Assembly: GCA_946186125.1 (NCBI GenBank)
Contig: CAMHLZ010000037.1
Location: 1 to 36,628, forward strand
DNA length: 36,628 nucleotides
Direction: 5' to 3'
Source of the DNA: an uncultured Lachnospira sp.
Lineage (GTDB): Bacteria; Bacillota; Clostridia; Lachnospirales; Lachnospiraceae
The stretch's first letter is position 1; each line of letters begins with the position of its first letter. The position numbers and the translations under genes are program-made. Shown here piece after piece: positions 7,485-16,384 of the stretch. A model generated the notes under the pieces. It ran no database searches. It worked only from the letters and a program-made list of their open reading frames with translations, and was not told where the DNA came from.

Positions 7485-8438
7485 CTACCTGTCAGTTCCA
7501 AACATCTTTACGCCAACCATCAGGTACAAAAGCCCTGTTACAAGAAGAAGCATCTGTCCAAATGCATTACCGGTAAGTATTTGCTTTACATCAATGCCAA
7601 GTCCGGCACCGATGATCCATACGATGATTACCTGCATTATGGATATAACCACCAGCGTAAGCTTGCTGGAAAAAAGGATATTCTTTCTGTCTTCCCTTGC
7701 TGATAATCCTGCTGCAATCTGCCCCATCATCTGCACCAGCACCTCTTCATAATTGGCCTGATAATGCATACAGTTCTTTAAATTGATAATGATGGTCTGA
7801 AGCTGTCTGTTATCCACGGACTCCTTCATGTAGTCGAATGCAATATCCACGTTTCCCGTATTTTCCGCATCCGCCACAAACTTCTGAACAATGCCTCTAA
7901 GCGGTCCGCTAAGGGCAGGAATCGTATTATCCATAATGGTTACTATGTCACTGCTTCCCTTGGCATGATTGGATAGGATTGATATAAATATCGCTGTTCC
8001 GTCTTCAATCTCGTTATAGGTCTTTCCTGACAATGCTTTGAAAAAAACATATACCGCCACCGCCTGTGCCACTGTTAAAAAGATTGCTACGAATACATTT
8101 TGAAAAAGGATGGCTCCTTCAAAGAAGCCTGCCATAGCTGCCATCACCATTCCAAGTAACATCACTTCCCCTGTTACCCAAGGCAGATAATTCTTGATAC
8201 CGCTGGTAAGCACCAATCGGTCAAGCTTATACAGGATGGAATTATTCTCGATGGAGCCAAACCTTGTAACAAACTCTGCTTCGTTTAGAAGCTTCTTATC
8301 CGTATTCTCCCTGTAGCGTTTTACAATGTTATCCCAGACATTTCTTTCCTTGAATCGTTTATGTACGATAGCCGAAAAGGTAAATATCAGTAAAAACATT
8401 ACCGCCCAAGGGAGAATGCTATTCATCTGTAATGTCAT
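7485..8438 (-). CDS. tadB: TadB-like T2SS-F platform protein
   Basis: This 317-aa protein is the partner of the downstream TadC-like protein: an N-terminal membrane anchor, two central membrane helices, a cytoplasmic T2SSF domain (IFISILSNHAKGSSDIVTIM ... LQTIIINLKNCMHYQANYEEVLVQM), and two C-terminal membrane helices. It would form the inner-membrane platform of the Tad-type filament. The ATG at 8438 is chosen because GGAG lies 9 nt upstream; this start lies inside the 3' end of the preceding gene (20-nt overlap), so translation is probably coupled. Confidence 0.82.
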   Translation of the reverse strand: MTLQMNSILPWAVMFLLIFTFSAIVHKRFKERNVWDNIVKRYRENTDKKLLNEAEFVTRFGSIENNSILYKLDRLVLTSGIKNYLPWVTGEVMLLGMVMAAMAGFFEGAILFQNVFVAIFLTVAQAVAVYVFFKALSGKTYNEIEDGTAIFISILSNHAKGSSDIVTIMDNTIPALSGPLRGIVQKFVADAENTGNVDIAFDYMKESVDNRQLQTIIINLKNCMHYQANYEEVLVQMMGQIAAGLSAREDRKNILFSSKLTLVVISIMQVIIVWIIGAGLGIDVKQILTGNAFGQMLLLVTGLLYLMVGVKMFGTDR

Positions 8439-9489
8439 AGTCTTCATCTCCTTTATCCGATTTCTCTTCAATCTCCTTCTGCTTCTGCTTTTCCTCAAAA
8501 TCCGGATCACTCGGATCGTAAATTACAACACCGTCATCGTCATAAAGGATAATCGGGTCATTCCAGTCAATAGAGGCATCATAGGCTTTGCCGTTATACT
8601 TCGATACATCGCTATCTGCCACATATCGAAACAGCCCCACTCCATTTACGAAGTAATATCCGCTTTTGAAGTACTCCGGAATCTCGATAACAATGAAATT
8701 GGAATGCATGAACTCGTAATCATAATTTACAAATCGCTCCATGCTTCCAAAGCAGTGGATATTCGCTGTAAGATTAAAGTCCTGATAGTAAGTCCCGGTA
8801 TAGAACTCGCAGGTATACTTCTTATCCTTCTTAAGCCCCAAAACCGTACCTCCATCCGATACGCTATCCTCATTCACTTTCACATCGCCGACTTTATCCA
8901 GATATAACCTCGTGATTGCCGTAAGTTCTGTAAGCTGTGACGCATCAGAGTTCATGTCGATGAAATACTTGTAATCATCGTCATCCACGTCAGCAAATGT
9001 CATAAAGTAATGACCGCCCTTATCAGCTTCCATATTGGAAATGCCGATGCTGTATCCGTAATCTGCAAATCTCTCAAATACGATTTCCTGCGGAACTTCT
9101 GTACTCGATACGTATATCAGTCTGTCCTTTGATGTGACTGTAGGAATCCTGTCATCCGTTGCGGAATCTACCCATATGGATCTTGGATATTCAATCGCTT
9201 CTCCAAGTTCTTCATTCTTGAAGTTATAATCCCCAGTGATGCAGGTGAAATACACGTTCTCACCTGCATCCTTCTTTAAATCCTCTTTGATATCACCACC
9301 ATCGTGATGCCAGACATAAGCTTTGCCACTCTTAAGATCATCCACGGAAGAAAATGCGTCCGGCTGCTTTCCGGCTTCACCGCTTACGGTTGCAAACAAA
9401 TCTACTCCGAGAAATGTTGCTACCACGGCACCTACTGCTAAAACCACGACAGCTATGACAACGATTAAAAGCACTTTTCTGTTGCCCAT
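8419..9489 (-). CDS. Membrane-anchored extracellular protein (356 aa)
   Basis: The protein begins with a basic residue pair and a single membrane helix (about residues 6-30), followed by a large acidic domain predicted to be outside the cell (motifs VYFTCITGDYNF, IDWNDPIILYDDDGVVIYD). The C-terminus is very charged (EEKQKQKEIEEKSDKGDED). I do not recognise the extracellular fold. Lying between the TadA ATPase and TadB genes, it is probably a structural or wall-facing part of the filament or mating channel. The ATG at 9489 has GGAAGG 8 nt upstream, nearly touching the TadA stop codon. Confidence 0.6.
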   Translation of the reverse strand: MGNRKVLLIVVIAVVVLAVGAVVATFLGVDLFATVSGEAGKQPDAFSSVDDLKSGKAYVWHHDGGDIKEDLKKDAGENVYFTCITGDYNFKNEELGEAIEYPRSIWVDSATDDRIPTVTSKDRLIYVSSTEVPQEIVFERFADYGYSIGISNMEADKGGHYFMTFADVDDDDYKYFIDMNSDASQLTELTAITRLYLDKVGDVKVNEDSVSDGGTVLGLKKDKKYTCEFYTGTYYQDFNLTANIHCFGSMERFVNYDYEFMHSNFIVIEIPEYFKSGYYFVNGVGLFRYVADSDVSKYNGKAYDASIDWNDPIILYDDDGVVIYDPSDPDFEEKQKQKEIEEKSDKGDEDYDITDE

Positions 9490-9490
9490 A

Positions 9491-10753
9491 TCACACACCT
9501 TCCTTCACGACCGGATATACCTTCTCATAAATAAGGGTCTCCCTTTCCTTATCCCATCCGGCGATCCTTACAATCTCATCCACATGAAAATCCTTTAAAT
9601 GAACCACATACTCAAATCCCTGCAACTGCTTTAAGGAATCTCTCGTGGAATAGCCTGTTGCCTGGCTGATATAATCTGCCATCTTATCTACTGCCATTTC
9701 ACAGCTTTCGCCATGCACGGAAGTCCAGCACTTATGTCCTGTCATGGATGCCTTGGATAATCCGGCAGCCTCCTGACCTTCCTTAACCTCACCTACAATT
9801 ACACGGTCAAGATCTACAAGAAGTGCTGCTCTCGTAAGATCACCAAGCTCATATGAAATCTTAGAATCCCCAGAGTTGGTAAGCACATGTGCCGCAAATA
9901 AATCCGGATGGTTCTTATCAAAAAGCTCTGCGTTTTCCTGACAGATCATGACTGACTCATCATGCGGAATCTCCGCAATCATTGCGTTCATAAGTGTGGT
10001 CTTTCCGCTGGCTCCCTTTCCTGTAAAAAGGATCCCCTTCGATGCAATCATCTTAAACATCAGCTCGTTTAACACTGCATTCTCTTCAGAAAAGAACTTG
10101 GGAACAAAGTTAATCTTTAACTTCTTCTTACCATTTCCCGAAGCCTTATGATTAAACATACCTGCATCTTCAAGGCTTCTTAAGGTAAACTTTGTCTTAG
10201 GCACCTTTCTGATTGCCACCAGCGGGAGTCCGCTGTCCGTAAGAAGTCCGGAAATGATGGTGATACGAAGAATAAAATCTTCCTGTGTTGCATCCGTAAA
10301 GGTCTGGATGGCATTCGCCGTACCAAGATTTACTTTGTTGCGTTCACAAATCTTATTTACGAATCGCTTGTAATAATTCACATCCGAAAATGTAACATCA
10401 CTCCCATAGCGTTTTCCGGTTCTCTTAATGCGTACATTCTCAGGGTTATACAACTTGATATCTGAAATGTCGCTATCATGAATCAGATCATCAATAAGTC
10501 CATATCCCCAAAGATCTTTTCTAATAAGTTCCAACACAATCTGTTTATCCTCATCAGAAAGCCCCTGTCCGTTCTCGTCTTCATATTGTCCGAGTTCGGA
10601 CTTCATGTTTTCCAAAATCTTTTCCCTTGATACTTCCAGTGCGTCAAGGTTACGCTTCTCTAAATTTGCCAGAAGCCCGGCCCCCTGCTTTTTATGAAAT
10701 TCCTCACAAAGAGAGGTTGCCAGCTTCTCATAGGCTATATCATCTCTACTCAT
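9491..10753 (-). CDS. tadA: TadA/CpaF secretion ATPase (copy 1)
   Basis: This 420-aa GSPII_E/VirB11-family ATPase has an N-terminal domain (KDLWGYGLIDDLIHDSDISDIKLY, about residues 78-101), an Arg-rich sensor segment (RITIISG), the Walker A motif GKGASGKTT near residue 246, and the Walker B/His-box region (DRVIVGEVKEGQEA, then TSVHGE). It powers assembly of a Tad-type pilus with the nearby TadB and TadC proteins. Gram-positive conjugation systems normally lack VirB11, so it might also serve the T4SS. The start ATG has GGAGG 6 nt upstream and overlaps the end of the PrgI-like gene. A second, divergent copy lies at 26497-27738. Confidence 0.9.
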   Translation of the reverse strand: MSRDDIAYEKLATSLCEEFHKKQGAGLLANLEKRNLDALEVSREKILENMKSELGQYEDENGQGLSDEDKQIVLELIRKDLWGYGLIDDLIHDSDISDIKLYNPENVRIKRTGKRYGSDVTFSDVNYYKRFVNKICERNKVNLGTANAIQTFTDATQEDFILRITIISGLLTDSGLPLVAIRKVPKTKFTLRSLEDAGMFNHKASGNGKKKLKINFVPKFFSEENAVLNELMFKMIASKGILFTGKGASGKTTLMNAMIAEIPHDESVMICQENAELFDKNHPDLFAAHVLTNSGDSKISYELGDLTRAALLVDLDRVIVGEVKEGQEAAGLSKASMTGHKCWTSVHGESCEMAVDKMADYISQATGYSTRDSLKQLQGFEYVVHLKDFHVDEIVRIAGWDKERETLIYEKVYPVVKEGV

Positions 10754-11294
10754 CTACTACCTCCGTTATCTCCTCCGCTCTATGGTGGAGATTTCTCTTA
10801 TCCTTAATGTGTCCGGCGACAAATACTGCGCCGATTAAAACGCTTAGTATCACCACAAAGACAATCACCTTGATAAGCAACTTCCTTTGTGCCTTTGGAT
10901 CTGCCTGCTGTTTCTTACGAAGAAGCATCTCTTCTTCTATCTCCAACTTTTTCGCCGCCTCCCTGATCTTCTTTGCATCTTCCGTCGAACGATAATAAAG
11001 CGGTGTACTTGGCTTAAAGAAGAAATAATACAAATATTTCCCGTAAGTCATATCTTCCGTATAGTTACAACCAACCGCCACGCCTACCATAAGAAGTGCC
11101 ATAAAAATCAGAATGCATACGATTCTTGGTGTGCTAAAAAACAGTGGCAATAATACGTTTAAAAGTACTCCTGCAATCACGCTTCCAAAGAAAACTATCT
11201 TTTGCAGGATGGTCTGGTTCTTCAATGCATCTATGCCAAAGAGAGCATCTGCATCGATTTCTTCCAGATTCACGTTTCTGTTCATCTGTGCCAT
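10746..11294 (-). CDS. VirB3/PrgI-like membrane protein
   Basis: This 182-aa protein has two closely spaced membrane helices (about residues 30-75) followed by a cytoplasmic helical region (EDAKKIREAAKKLEIEEEM) and a third membrane helix (about 135-160). The double helix then 'YTEDMTYGKYLYYFFF' layout is that of PrgI/VirB3-type T4SS inner-membrane proteins, although the third helix and charged tail are extra. It lies between the VirB6-like gene (13 nt) and TadA (8-nt overlap), which ties T4SS and Tad genes in one transcript. Confidence 0.6.
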   Translation of the reverse strand: MAQMNRNVNLEEIDADALFGIDALKNQTILQKIVFFGSVIAGVLLNVLLPLFFSTPRIVCILIFMALLMVGVAVGCNYTEDMTYGKYLYYFFFKPSTPLYYRSTEDAKKIREAAKKLEIEEEMLLRKKQQADPKAQRKLLIKVIVFVVILSVLIGAVFVAGHIKDKRNLHHRAEEITEVVDE

Positions 11295-11307
11295 TTCATT
11301 TCCCTCC

Positions 11308-12183
11308 TTAGAACATTCTTGCTATGATGGAATCACTACCCTTTACAAGTCCGCTGATTACAATCGGTGTGATGGACATTTGCACAGTTATCAGAATGCA
11401 TTTATAAATGTCTGATGCTCCGGTCAAATCAAAGTTCACAAGATTCGTACAAAGACTGACTCCACACTTTACCGCCACAACCATCATGGCTCCCGAGATA
11501 CAAAATCCGAAGAATGTCTTGATGTACGATACAAGTGATCTCGAAATATCATGTCCGCCTGCGCCAAGTGCAATCGCAATTCCTGCAAACGGTAACACCA
11601 TCAGAGGCTTTAAGATTCTTTGGAATGCTGAACTTATAATGGATAAGCAGCTTGCCACCATAATGAATAGAAGCACCACACCGCCTATCAGGAATAAAAG
11701 TGAGCATCCAACACAACTCCAAAACTTTGATAACCATTCACCCGATAATTCAAAATCCGGAAGCTTTAAGCAGGAATCAATGATGCTTTCCATATCGCCC
11801 GATACGGATAAGGTGTATGTTCCTGTCGCTGCAATCTTTCCTGTAATACCATCCGCAAACGTCATGATGTATCCCATGATCGACCACATGTTGGCTGCGA
11901 TATAAAGAATGATGCAGTACCTTAATGCGTCCTGAAGAAATCTGTACGCTTGCTGCCCCGGAGGCGCTGAAACCACGGCTTTATAGATGGCTATGATAAA
12001 GAAAACCGTTGCTATTGGAACTGTCGCATCACTTATCGCGTTATAAAACGTATGCACCACCGAATATGGGGTTCCCCCACCTGCCGTCTTTGGACTTGTT
12101 GTAAAGAGTGTCATTGCTATTCCGATAAGAGCATTCCATACGGAGAAGGCACAGTTGTATAAAGCTTTTACGATATCTGCCAT
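11308..12183 (-). CDS. VirB6/TrbL-like polytopic channel protein
   Basis: This 291-aa protein has five or six membrane helices, with a conserved middle SSAFQRILKPLMVLPFAGIAIALGAGG typical in style of the VirB6/TrbL inner-membrane channel of Gram-positive T4SSs. It is expected to form the membrane passage for the relaxase-DNA complex. The ATG at 12183 is chosen, with AAGGAG 6 nt upstream. A stem-loop (12208-12241) lies between it and the small VirB2-like gene before it. Confidence 0.75.
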   Translation of the reverse strand: MADIVKALYNCAFSVWNALIGIAMTLFTTSPKTAGGGTPYSVVHTFYNAISDATVPIATVFFIIAIYKAVVSAPPGQQAYRFLQDALRYCIILYIAANMWSIMGYIMTFADGITGKIAATGTYTLSVSGDMESIIDSCLKLPDFELSGEWLSKFWSCVGCSLLFLIGGVVLLFIMVASCLSIISSAFQRILKPLMVLPFAGIAIALGAGGHDISRSLVSYIKTFFGFCISGAMMVVAVKCGVSLCTNLVNFDLTGASDIYKCILITVQMSITPIVISGLVKGSDSIIARMF

Positions 12184-12207
12184 ATAAAACTCCTTTCCAT
12201 GAAAATA

Positions 12208-12241
12208 GACCTGACCCAATGCGTTTACACTGAGTCAGGTC
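12208..12241 (-). terminator. Stem-loop/attenuator between subunit and channel gene
   Basis: GACCTGAC and GTCAGGTC are 18 nt apart and form an 8-bp perfect stem; the following bases (TATTTTC on the minus strand) make only a weak U-tract. It may partly terminate, or stabilise the upstream small-subunit mRNA, so that the subunit is made in excess over the channel protein. Confidence 0.55.
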
Positions 12242-12248
12242 CCTACCC

Positions 12249-12485
12249 TTAAGTCAGCGCAGTAACAAGTGCACTAAGCCCTACAAGAACGCCTCCGGCT
12301 ACTACGGAATACACCGCCTGGTGCTCGCCCTGCTGATCCATCTGGCGGAACGCCATTGCGAACTTAATACCGCCATATACCAGCATGACCGCTCCGATTG
12401 CACTACCCAAAGTCAAAAGCACTGACTTTAAGCTTGTAATCGCATGGGTGTAGCTTGCTGCTGCTAAAACCATATTTGTTCCCAT
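12249..12485 (-). CDS. VirB2/Maff2-like small membrane subunit
   Basis: This 78-aa protein has two membrane helices separated by a short polar loop (RQMDQQGEHQAVY), with GAVMLVYGG in the first and VVAGGVLVGLSALV in the second. That is the shape of VirB2/TrbC-type pilin-like subunits, and of the Maff2 proteins seen before VirB6-like genes in Firmicutes elements. It is the first gene of unit A, 57 nt after the 33-bp element, with a leader hairpin at 12514-12537 and a GGAG ribosome site. The leader hairpin and the downstream stem-loop suggest high expression. Confidence 0.65.
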   Translation of the reverse strand: MGTNMVLAAASYTHAITSLKSVLLTLGSAIGAVMLVYGGIKFAMAFRQMDQQGEHQAVYSVVAGGVLVGLSALVTALT

Positions 12486-12542
12486 AATTGCTTTTCTCCT
12501 TTCCGAAGTATTAAAGGAAGCCGTCTATCAGTTCCTTCACAA

Positions 12543-12575
12543 TACATTTGGGTTGGAAAAACGCTCATTACTAAA
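12543..12575 (-). promoter_or_regulatory. 33-bp conserved element, copy A
   Basis: On the minus strand it reads TTTAGTAATGAGCG, then a T-rich spacer, then CCAACCCAAATGTA. It is identical to copy C over 33 bp. It lies between the VirD4 stop and the VirB2-like gene and is a candidate element-specific promoter or operator. Confidence 0.8.
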
Positions 12576-12580
12576 TGGGA

Positions 12581-14908
12581 TCAAAAAACTTTTGAAAAAT
12601 TATCAATTTGTTTTGTGGATGTCTCTCTTGGAAACATACTCATAATCTTTTCTGCGCCAAAATCTGCCATAATAAGCTTGTATAAATGCTTAATCTGGCT
12701 TCGCGTGTATCCTGACGCCGATAGCTGTTGCACGGTAATACAACGATTCTGGAATCTTTTCTGCCCTTCTTCGTCATATCCGCCTTCATCTCTGTATTTC
12801 TCAAAATCAAGTTCCTCTAAATTACAATATTCCTCCAGATAACGCTCATGGTTTTCATGGAGTTTCTTTTGCATCTCTTCCGTCATCTTAAGCGTTGTCA
12901 CAGGCTCTCTCATCTCGCCTGCTATTACCATGTTGGATAAGTCCTGCATGGTAAGTGTAAGGATAGCTGTACCCTTCTTCCTTAACTGTTCTGCTTCCTT
13001 CTTGGCATCTTTGCCGGACAAAAGCAGCGGAATACCAGCCTCACTGCTCATACGCTTTAACTGCCTCTTCTTCGGATCATAAGGTCTTGTCTTTCTGCAA
13101 AGAAGCTTTACAAAATCAGTCTTCTCCATCTGTACCTTCGGTTCAAACAAAGGATCCGTACCCTTAATCACGATGGCACACTCTCCATCCTTCTTCATGG
13201 CAAAGATATCTTCTGCGCTAAGCAAGCTCTTTTCCATGACATCTTCAGAACGGCTACTCTGTCCCTTATAGTCCTTAGCATCAGAATCACTGGCTTTATG
13301 GATTGTCTGTGTACCGAAGTGCTTGCTAAGGTATTCGCAAGAATCCATGTCAGGTGCACCCAAAATATCTATAATTGAGCAGTTACCGATAAGGTCTTTG
13401 TCCATATCAAACTTCGGGAATTTTCGCTTCAGCTGGATAAGATTCTGCACAATGATTACCGCAGACATGTTACGACTTCGCATGGTAGAAAGCTTTTCCA
13501 CAAAGGAATCCGGCAAAGTGACATTTGCGAACTCGTCCATAAGGAAAGTAAGATGCTGTGGTAATGCCTCATGCAAGCTCGGATCTATTGCCGTAAGATG
13601 GTACAACTCATCAAAAAACAGCGAATATACCATAGACGGGATCCAGTCATAATATCTTTTATCCTCGGATGTAACGATAAATAGAATTCTCTTTCCGGTA
13701 CTGCTCTCCTCGGATGGTTTGCTGTAACCAAAGCTCTTTGTAATATTAATCTCATCCTCAGATAAAAGATCAACTACGCACTGAAGCTTCATATATCTGC
13801 AATGTGCATCCAAAGATGCCACAATAGAGCTTGTTGTTTCAGCAGCTCCGTTATAATACTTTTCAACTGCAACATACCCTGGGAAGTCCGTATCATGGGT
13901 CTTCTTCCACTGAAGCTGTGCCTTACGCTCGATGGACATAATGCCGCCTTCCCTGTTATCAATCGATCCATCCGCCTTTGTATATACCGTAGTGGCATCC
14001 AAAAGTTTTACAAAGGTTCTCCAGTTACGAAGCTCCTCCGGGTAATAATAATGAATCAAATATATAAGCGAGGTTAAAAGTACCTCGGCTGATTGTTCAA
14101 AGAACTGGTCATTACTACCGCCTGCATCATCCTGTGGCGTAGTTGCCTTCATAAGGATACCTGCTATACTCATAATACTGCTCTCATTTCGTATATACGC
14201 GAAGGGATTAAAGTGGATACTCATCGGCATTCCATCTTCCGACTCCACATTCATGACCATGACTTCATAACCGTTATCTTCAAAATACTGCCCTGTCTGC
14301 TTATAAAGCTCGCCTTTCGGATCTGTCACAAGAAAATTACCACAAAGTTGGCTTAGCATCGGACGCGCTAATCGAAATGACTTACCGGATCCGGGAGGTC
14401 CTACCACAAGGATATTTAGGTTTGAAGTCTTTACGTTATCTATGGACAGATATACATTCTCAGCCAACCAATAATTCTTTGTGTTTACTGTAAGCGAACC
14501 GCTAATGTGGTCTTTTCCCGGATTAACCTCAGCAACATTGCTTTCATCATGATTGGCAAACATTCTGGTAAACTCCTTGGCACTGCCCCACTTGGCTATA
14601 CCGTATTCCTGTCCTGCAAAAGGATGCTCAAACTTCGTAAATATCATGATGAACACCAGCGAAAACATTACCCAAAAGCTCCCTATAAAAGGGAGGGTCG
14701 CCGAAGTGACCCCCACAATAAAATGATGCTTTACGAGAACAAAATCCGTGAAGTTATTCATAAACTCCCCGAAGTCGTTGCCGGGCATCCATGAAGCTCC
14801 ACATAAAAGCCCCAGATAAATACAAAGAAATGAGCCGATACCATATATCACAAGCGTTTCCTTCACATTACGGGTACGCTTCTTTATAGATGTTCCTGCT
14901 TCTCTCAT
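12581..14908 (-). CDS. virD4: VirD4/TraG-type coupling protein
   Basis: This 775-aa protein has two N-terminal membrane helices (about residues 20-40 and 60-90), a Walker A (GPPGSGKS near residue 172), a Walker B (FLMDEFAN near residue 457), and a long C-terminal tail. It is the type IV coupling protein that delivers the relaxase-DNA complex to the T4SS and energises transfer. The ATG at 14908 has AAGGG 8 nt upstream and lies inside the end of the preceding gene, a coupled start. It ends unit B. Confidence 0.93.
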   Translation of the reverse strand: MREAGTSIKKRTRNVKETLVIYGIGSFLCIYLGLLCGASWMPGNDFGEFMNNFTDFVLVKHHFIVGVTSATLPFIGSFWVMFSLVFIMIFTKFEHPFAGQEYGIAKWGSAKEFTRMFANHDESNVAEVNPGKDHISGSLTVNTKNYWLAENVYLSIDNVKTSNLNILVVGPPGSGKSFRLARPMLSQLCGNFLVTDPKGELYKQTGQYFEDNGYEVMVMNVESEDGMPMSIHFNPFAYIRNESSIMSIAGILMKATTPQDDAGGSNDQFFEQSAEVLLTSLIYLIHYYYPEELRNWRTFVKLLDATTVYTKADGSIDNREGGIMSIERKAQLQWKKTHDTDFPGYVAVEKYYNGAAETTSSIVASLDAHCRYMKLQCVVDLLSEDEINITKSFGYSKPSEESSTGKRILFIVTSEDKRYYDWIPSMVYSLFFDELYHLTAIDPSLHEALPQHLTFLMDEFANVTLPDSFVEKLSTMRSRNMSAVIIVQNLIQLKRKFPKFDMDKDLIGNCSIIDILGAPDMDSCEYLSKHFGTQTIHKASDSDAKDYKGQSSRSEDVMEKSLLSAEDIFAMKKDGECAIVIKGTDPLFEPKVQMEKTDFVKLLCRKTRPYDPKKRQLKRMSSEAGIPLLLSGKDAKKEAEQLRKKGTAILTLTMQDLSNMVIAGEMREPVTTLKMTEEMQKKLHENHERYLEEYCNLEELDFEKYRDEGGYDEEGQKRFQNRCITVQQLSASGYTRSQIKHLYKLIMADFGAEKIMSMFPRETSTKQIDNFSKVF

Positions 14909-14909
14909 A

Positions 14910-16367
14910 TTATCTGCCCTTTCTGCCAGCGGCTTTTGCAACTGCATCAACTACAGATTCAGAATTTCTTTCGATGATATCAGCACCGTAAAGCTCCTTC
15001 TTCTTACCATCCGGCTGTACTATCGCATAGGTGTTATCACCCTTGATAAAGATTTCTGCATACTTTTCATCCATGAAATCCACCATAACGCCACGAAGCA
15101 AACCATCCTCCGTCTGAAGACAAAGAACATCATCCTCGTCATACATAAGTTTCTCCGAGTCTACCTTGATGATGGTAAACTGAGAATCCTCGTATGCCTT
15201 TTTAACTTCTTCGTTCTCGTTATGCTTTTCCACGAATTCCTTTGCTTCATCGGAGCTGTAGGTTTTATCTTTTTCTTCGCCCGAAACCTCATCACGGGCA
15301 TTTTTAAAATTTTCCTCGATAAACTCCTGATACTTCACGAAGCGATCTTTTGACTGAACCACTGCTGTCGGCTGTTCGTTTTCAAGACCTGCTTCCTTAA
15401 GAAGGTGCGGTAACTGCTTCTCCCACTCCGTCTGTGAAAGTCCGAAATCAGAGTAAACCTTCTCATTGGATGTTCCCGGGATTCTGACATAGTATTCAGA
15501 GAAAATATGCCCCTGCTCATCCTCTACGAACTTTCTTCTGATGTAATGGATCTTGTCATCCTTGGTACGCTGGCTGTAGTAAATCTCCTTGCCTTCCGGA
15601 ACAAGCTCCGCATCTCGAACAGGCCACATGCAGTCATACGGCTCATATTCTTTTACGATGCCACAGGCATTTTCCTGTTTCAGTGCCATCTCAGGGTTAT
15701 ACTCTGCAAGGGTTCCTTCTCCCTGCTTTAAGTACTCCGCAAAATCAAGCACATTATCACGGTCTGCCTTTGCCTTGGATTCGCTAAGAAGCTTCTCATT
15801 CTGTGCCTTTGCATCTTCAAGCATCCTAAGCTCTGCCTCAGCTTCCGCCTTTTCCTCATCTGTAGTGGCATTTAAAATCTTCTCCTTTACCGCTACAATC
15901 TTTGCATCGTACTCTGCATCCTTTTCTTCTTCTGTCTTGATACGTCTTCCCATGACAGCCTTGATCTGCTCCTGATGAATACCCATATCCTGCGTAGGTA
16001 CCGCAACAGGGATATAGTCATCATTCGGATTTAAGTCTGGCATGATACAGTAGCGAAGGTTGTATTTCTCGCAGTAGATATCAAAATCCGATTTACCGTA
16101 AAGAATATTTCCCTTCTCATCCTTGCCAATAGGTGGTGCATCAAACATCTCCTTGGGGAACTCCAAAATAGCCGGTGTTCCTTCGCTCACTTCCTGCAGT
16201 TTCTCCCAAGTACAATTACCGGGTTTTTTCAAATACTTCTCGTTGTGCCATTCCTGCAAAGCCTTTACCATACGAGCCATTGCAGCAATCATAGCTTTCG
16301 TTCCCTTAAAGAGGTAATACACACCTTTGTATTCCATCTCAACAACCTGTGAAATTTCATCTGCCAT
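14910..16367 (-). CDS. PcfB-like (DUF3801-type) coupling-protein accessory, extended
   Basis: The N-terminal 45 residues (YKGVYYLFKGTKAMIAAMARMVKALQ) resemble DUF3801/PcfB, the small protein that works with the PcfC/VirD4 coupling protein. PcfB-type proteins are usually about 130-200 aa; this one is 485 aa, adding a charged coiled-coil (about residues 145-205, KTEEEKDAEYDAKIVAVKEK) and a long acidic region with beta-type segments at the C-terminus. It directly precedes VirD4 and its gene overlaps it, which supports a substrate-recruitment role. The homology is by pattern only and the extension is unassigned. ATG at 16367, AAGGAG 9 nt upstream. Confidence 0.5.
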   Translation of the reverse strand: MADEISQVVEMEYKGVYYLFKGTKAMIAAMARMVKALQEWHNEKYLKKPGNCTWEKLQEVSEGTPAILEFPKEMFDAPPIGKDEKGNILYGKSDFDIYCEKYNLRYCIMPDLNPNDDYIPVAVPTQDMGIHQEQIKAVMGRRIKTEEEKDAEYDAKIVAVKEKILNATTDEEKAEAEAELRMLEDAKAQNEKLLSESKAKADRDNVLDFAEYLKQGEGTLAEYNPEMALKQENACGIVKEYEPYDCMWPVRDAELVPEGKEIYYSQRTKDDKIHYIRRKFVEDEQGHIFSEYYVRIPGTSNEKVYSDFGLSQTEWEKQLPHLLKEAGLENEQPTAVVQSKDRFVKYQEFIEENFKNARDEVSGEEKDKTYSSDEAKEFVEKHNENEEVKKAYEDSQFTIIKVDSEKLMYDEDDVLCLQTEDGLLRGVMVDFMDEKYAEIFIKGDNTYAIVQPDGKKKELYGADIIERNSESVVDAVAKAAGRKGR

Positions 16368-16384
16368 ATCTAAAATCTCCTTTT

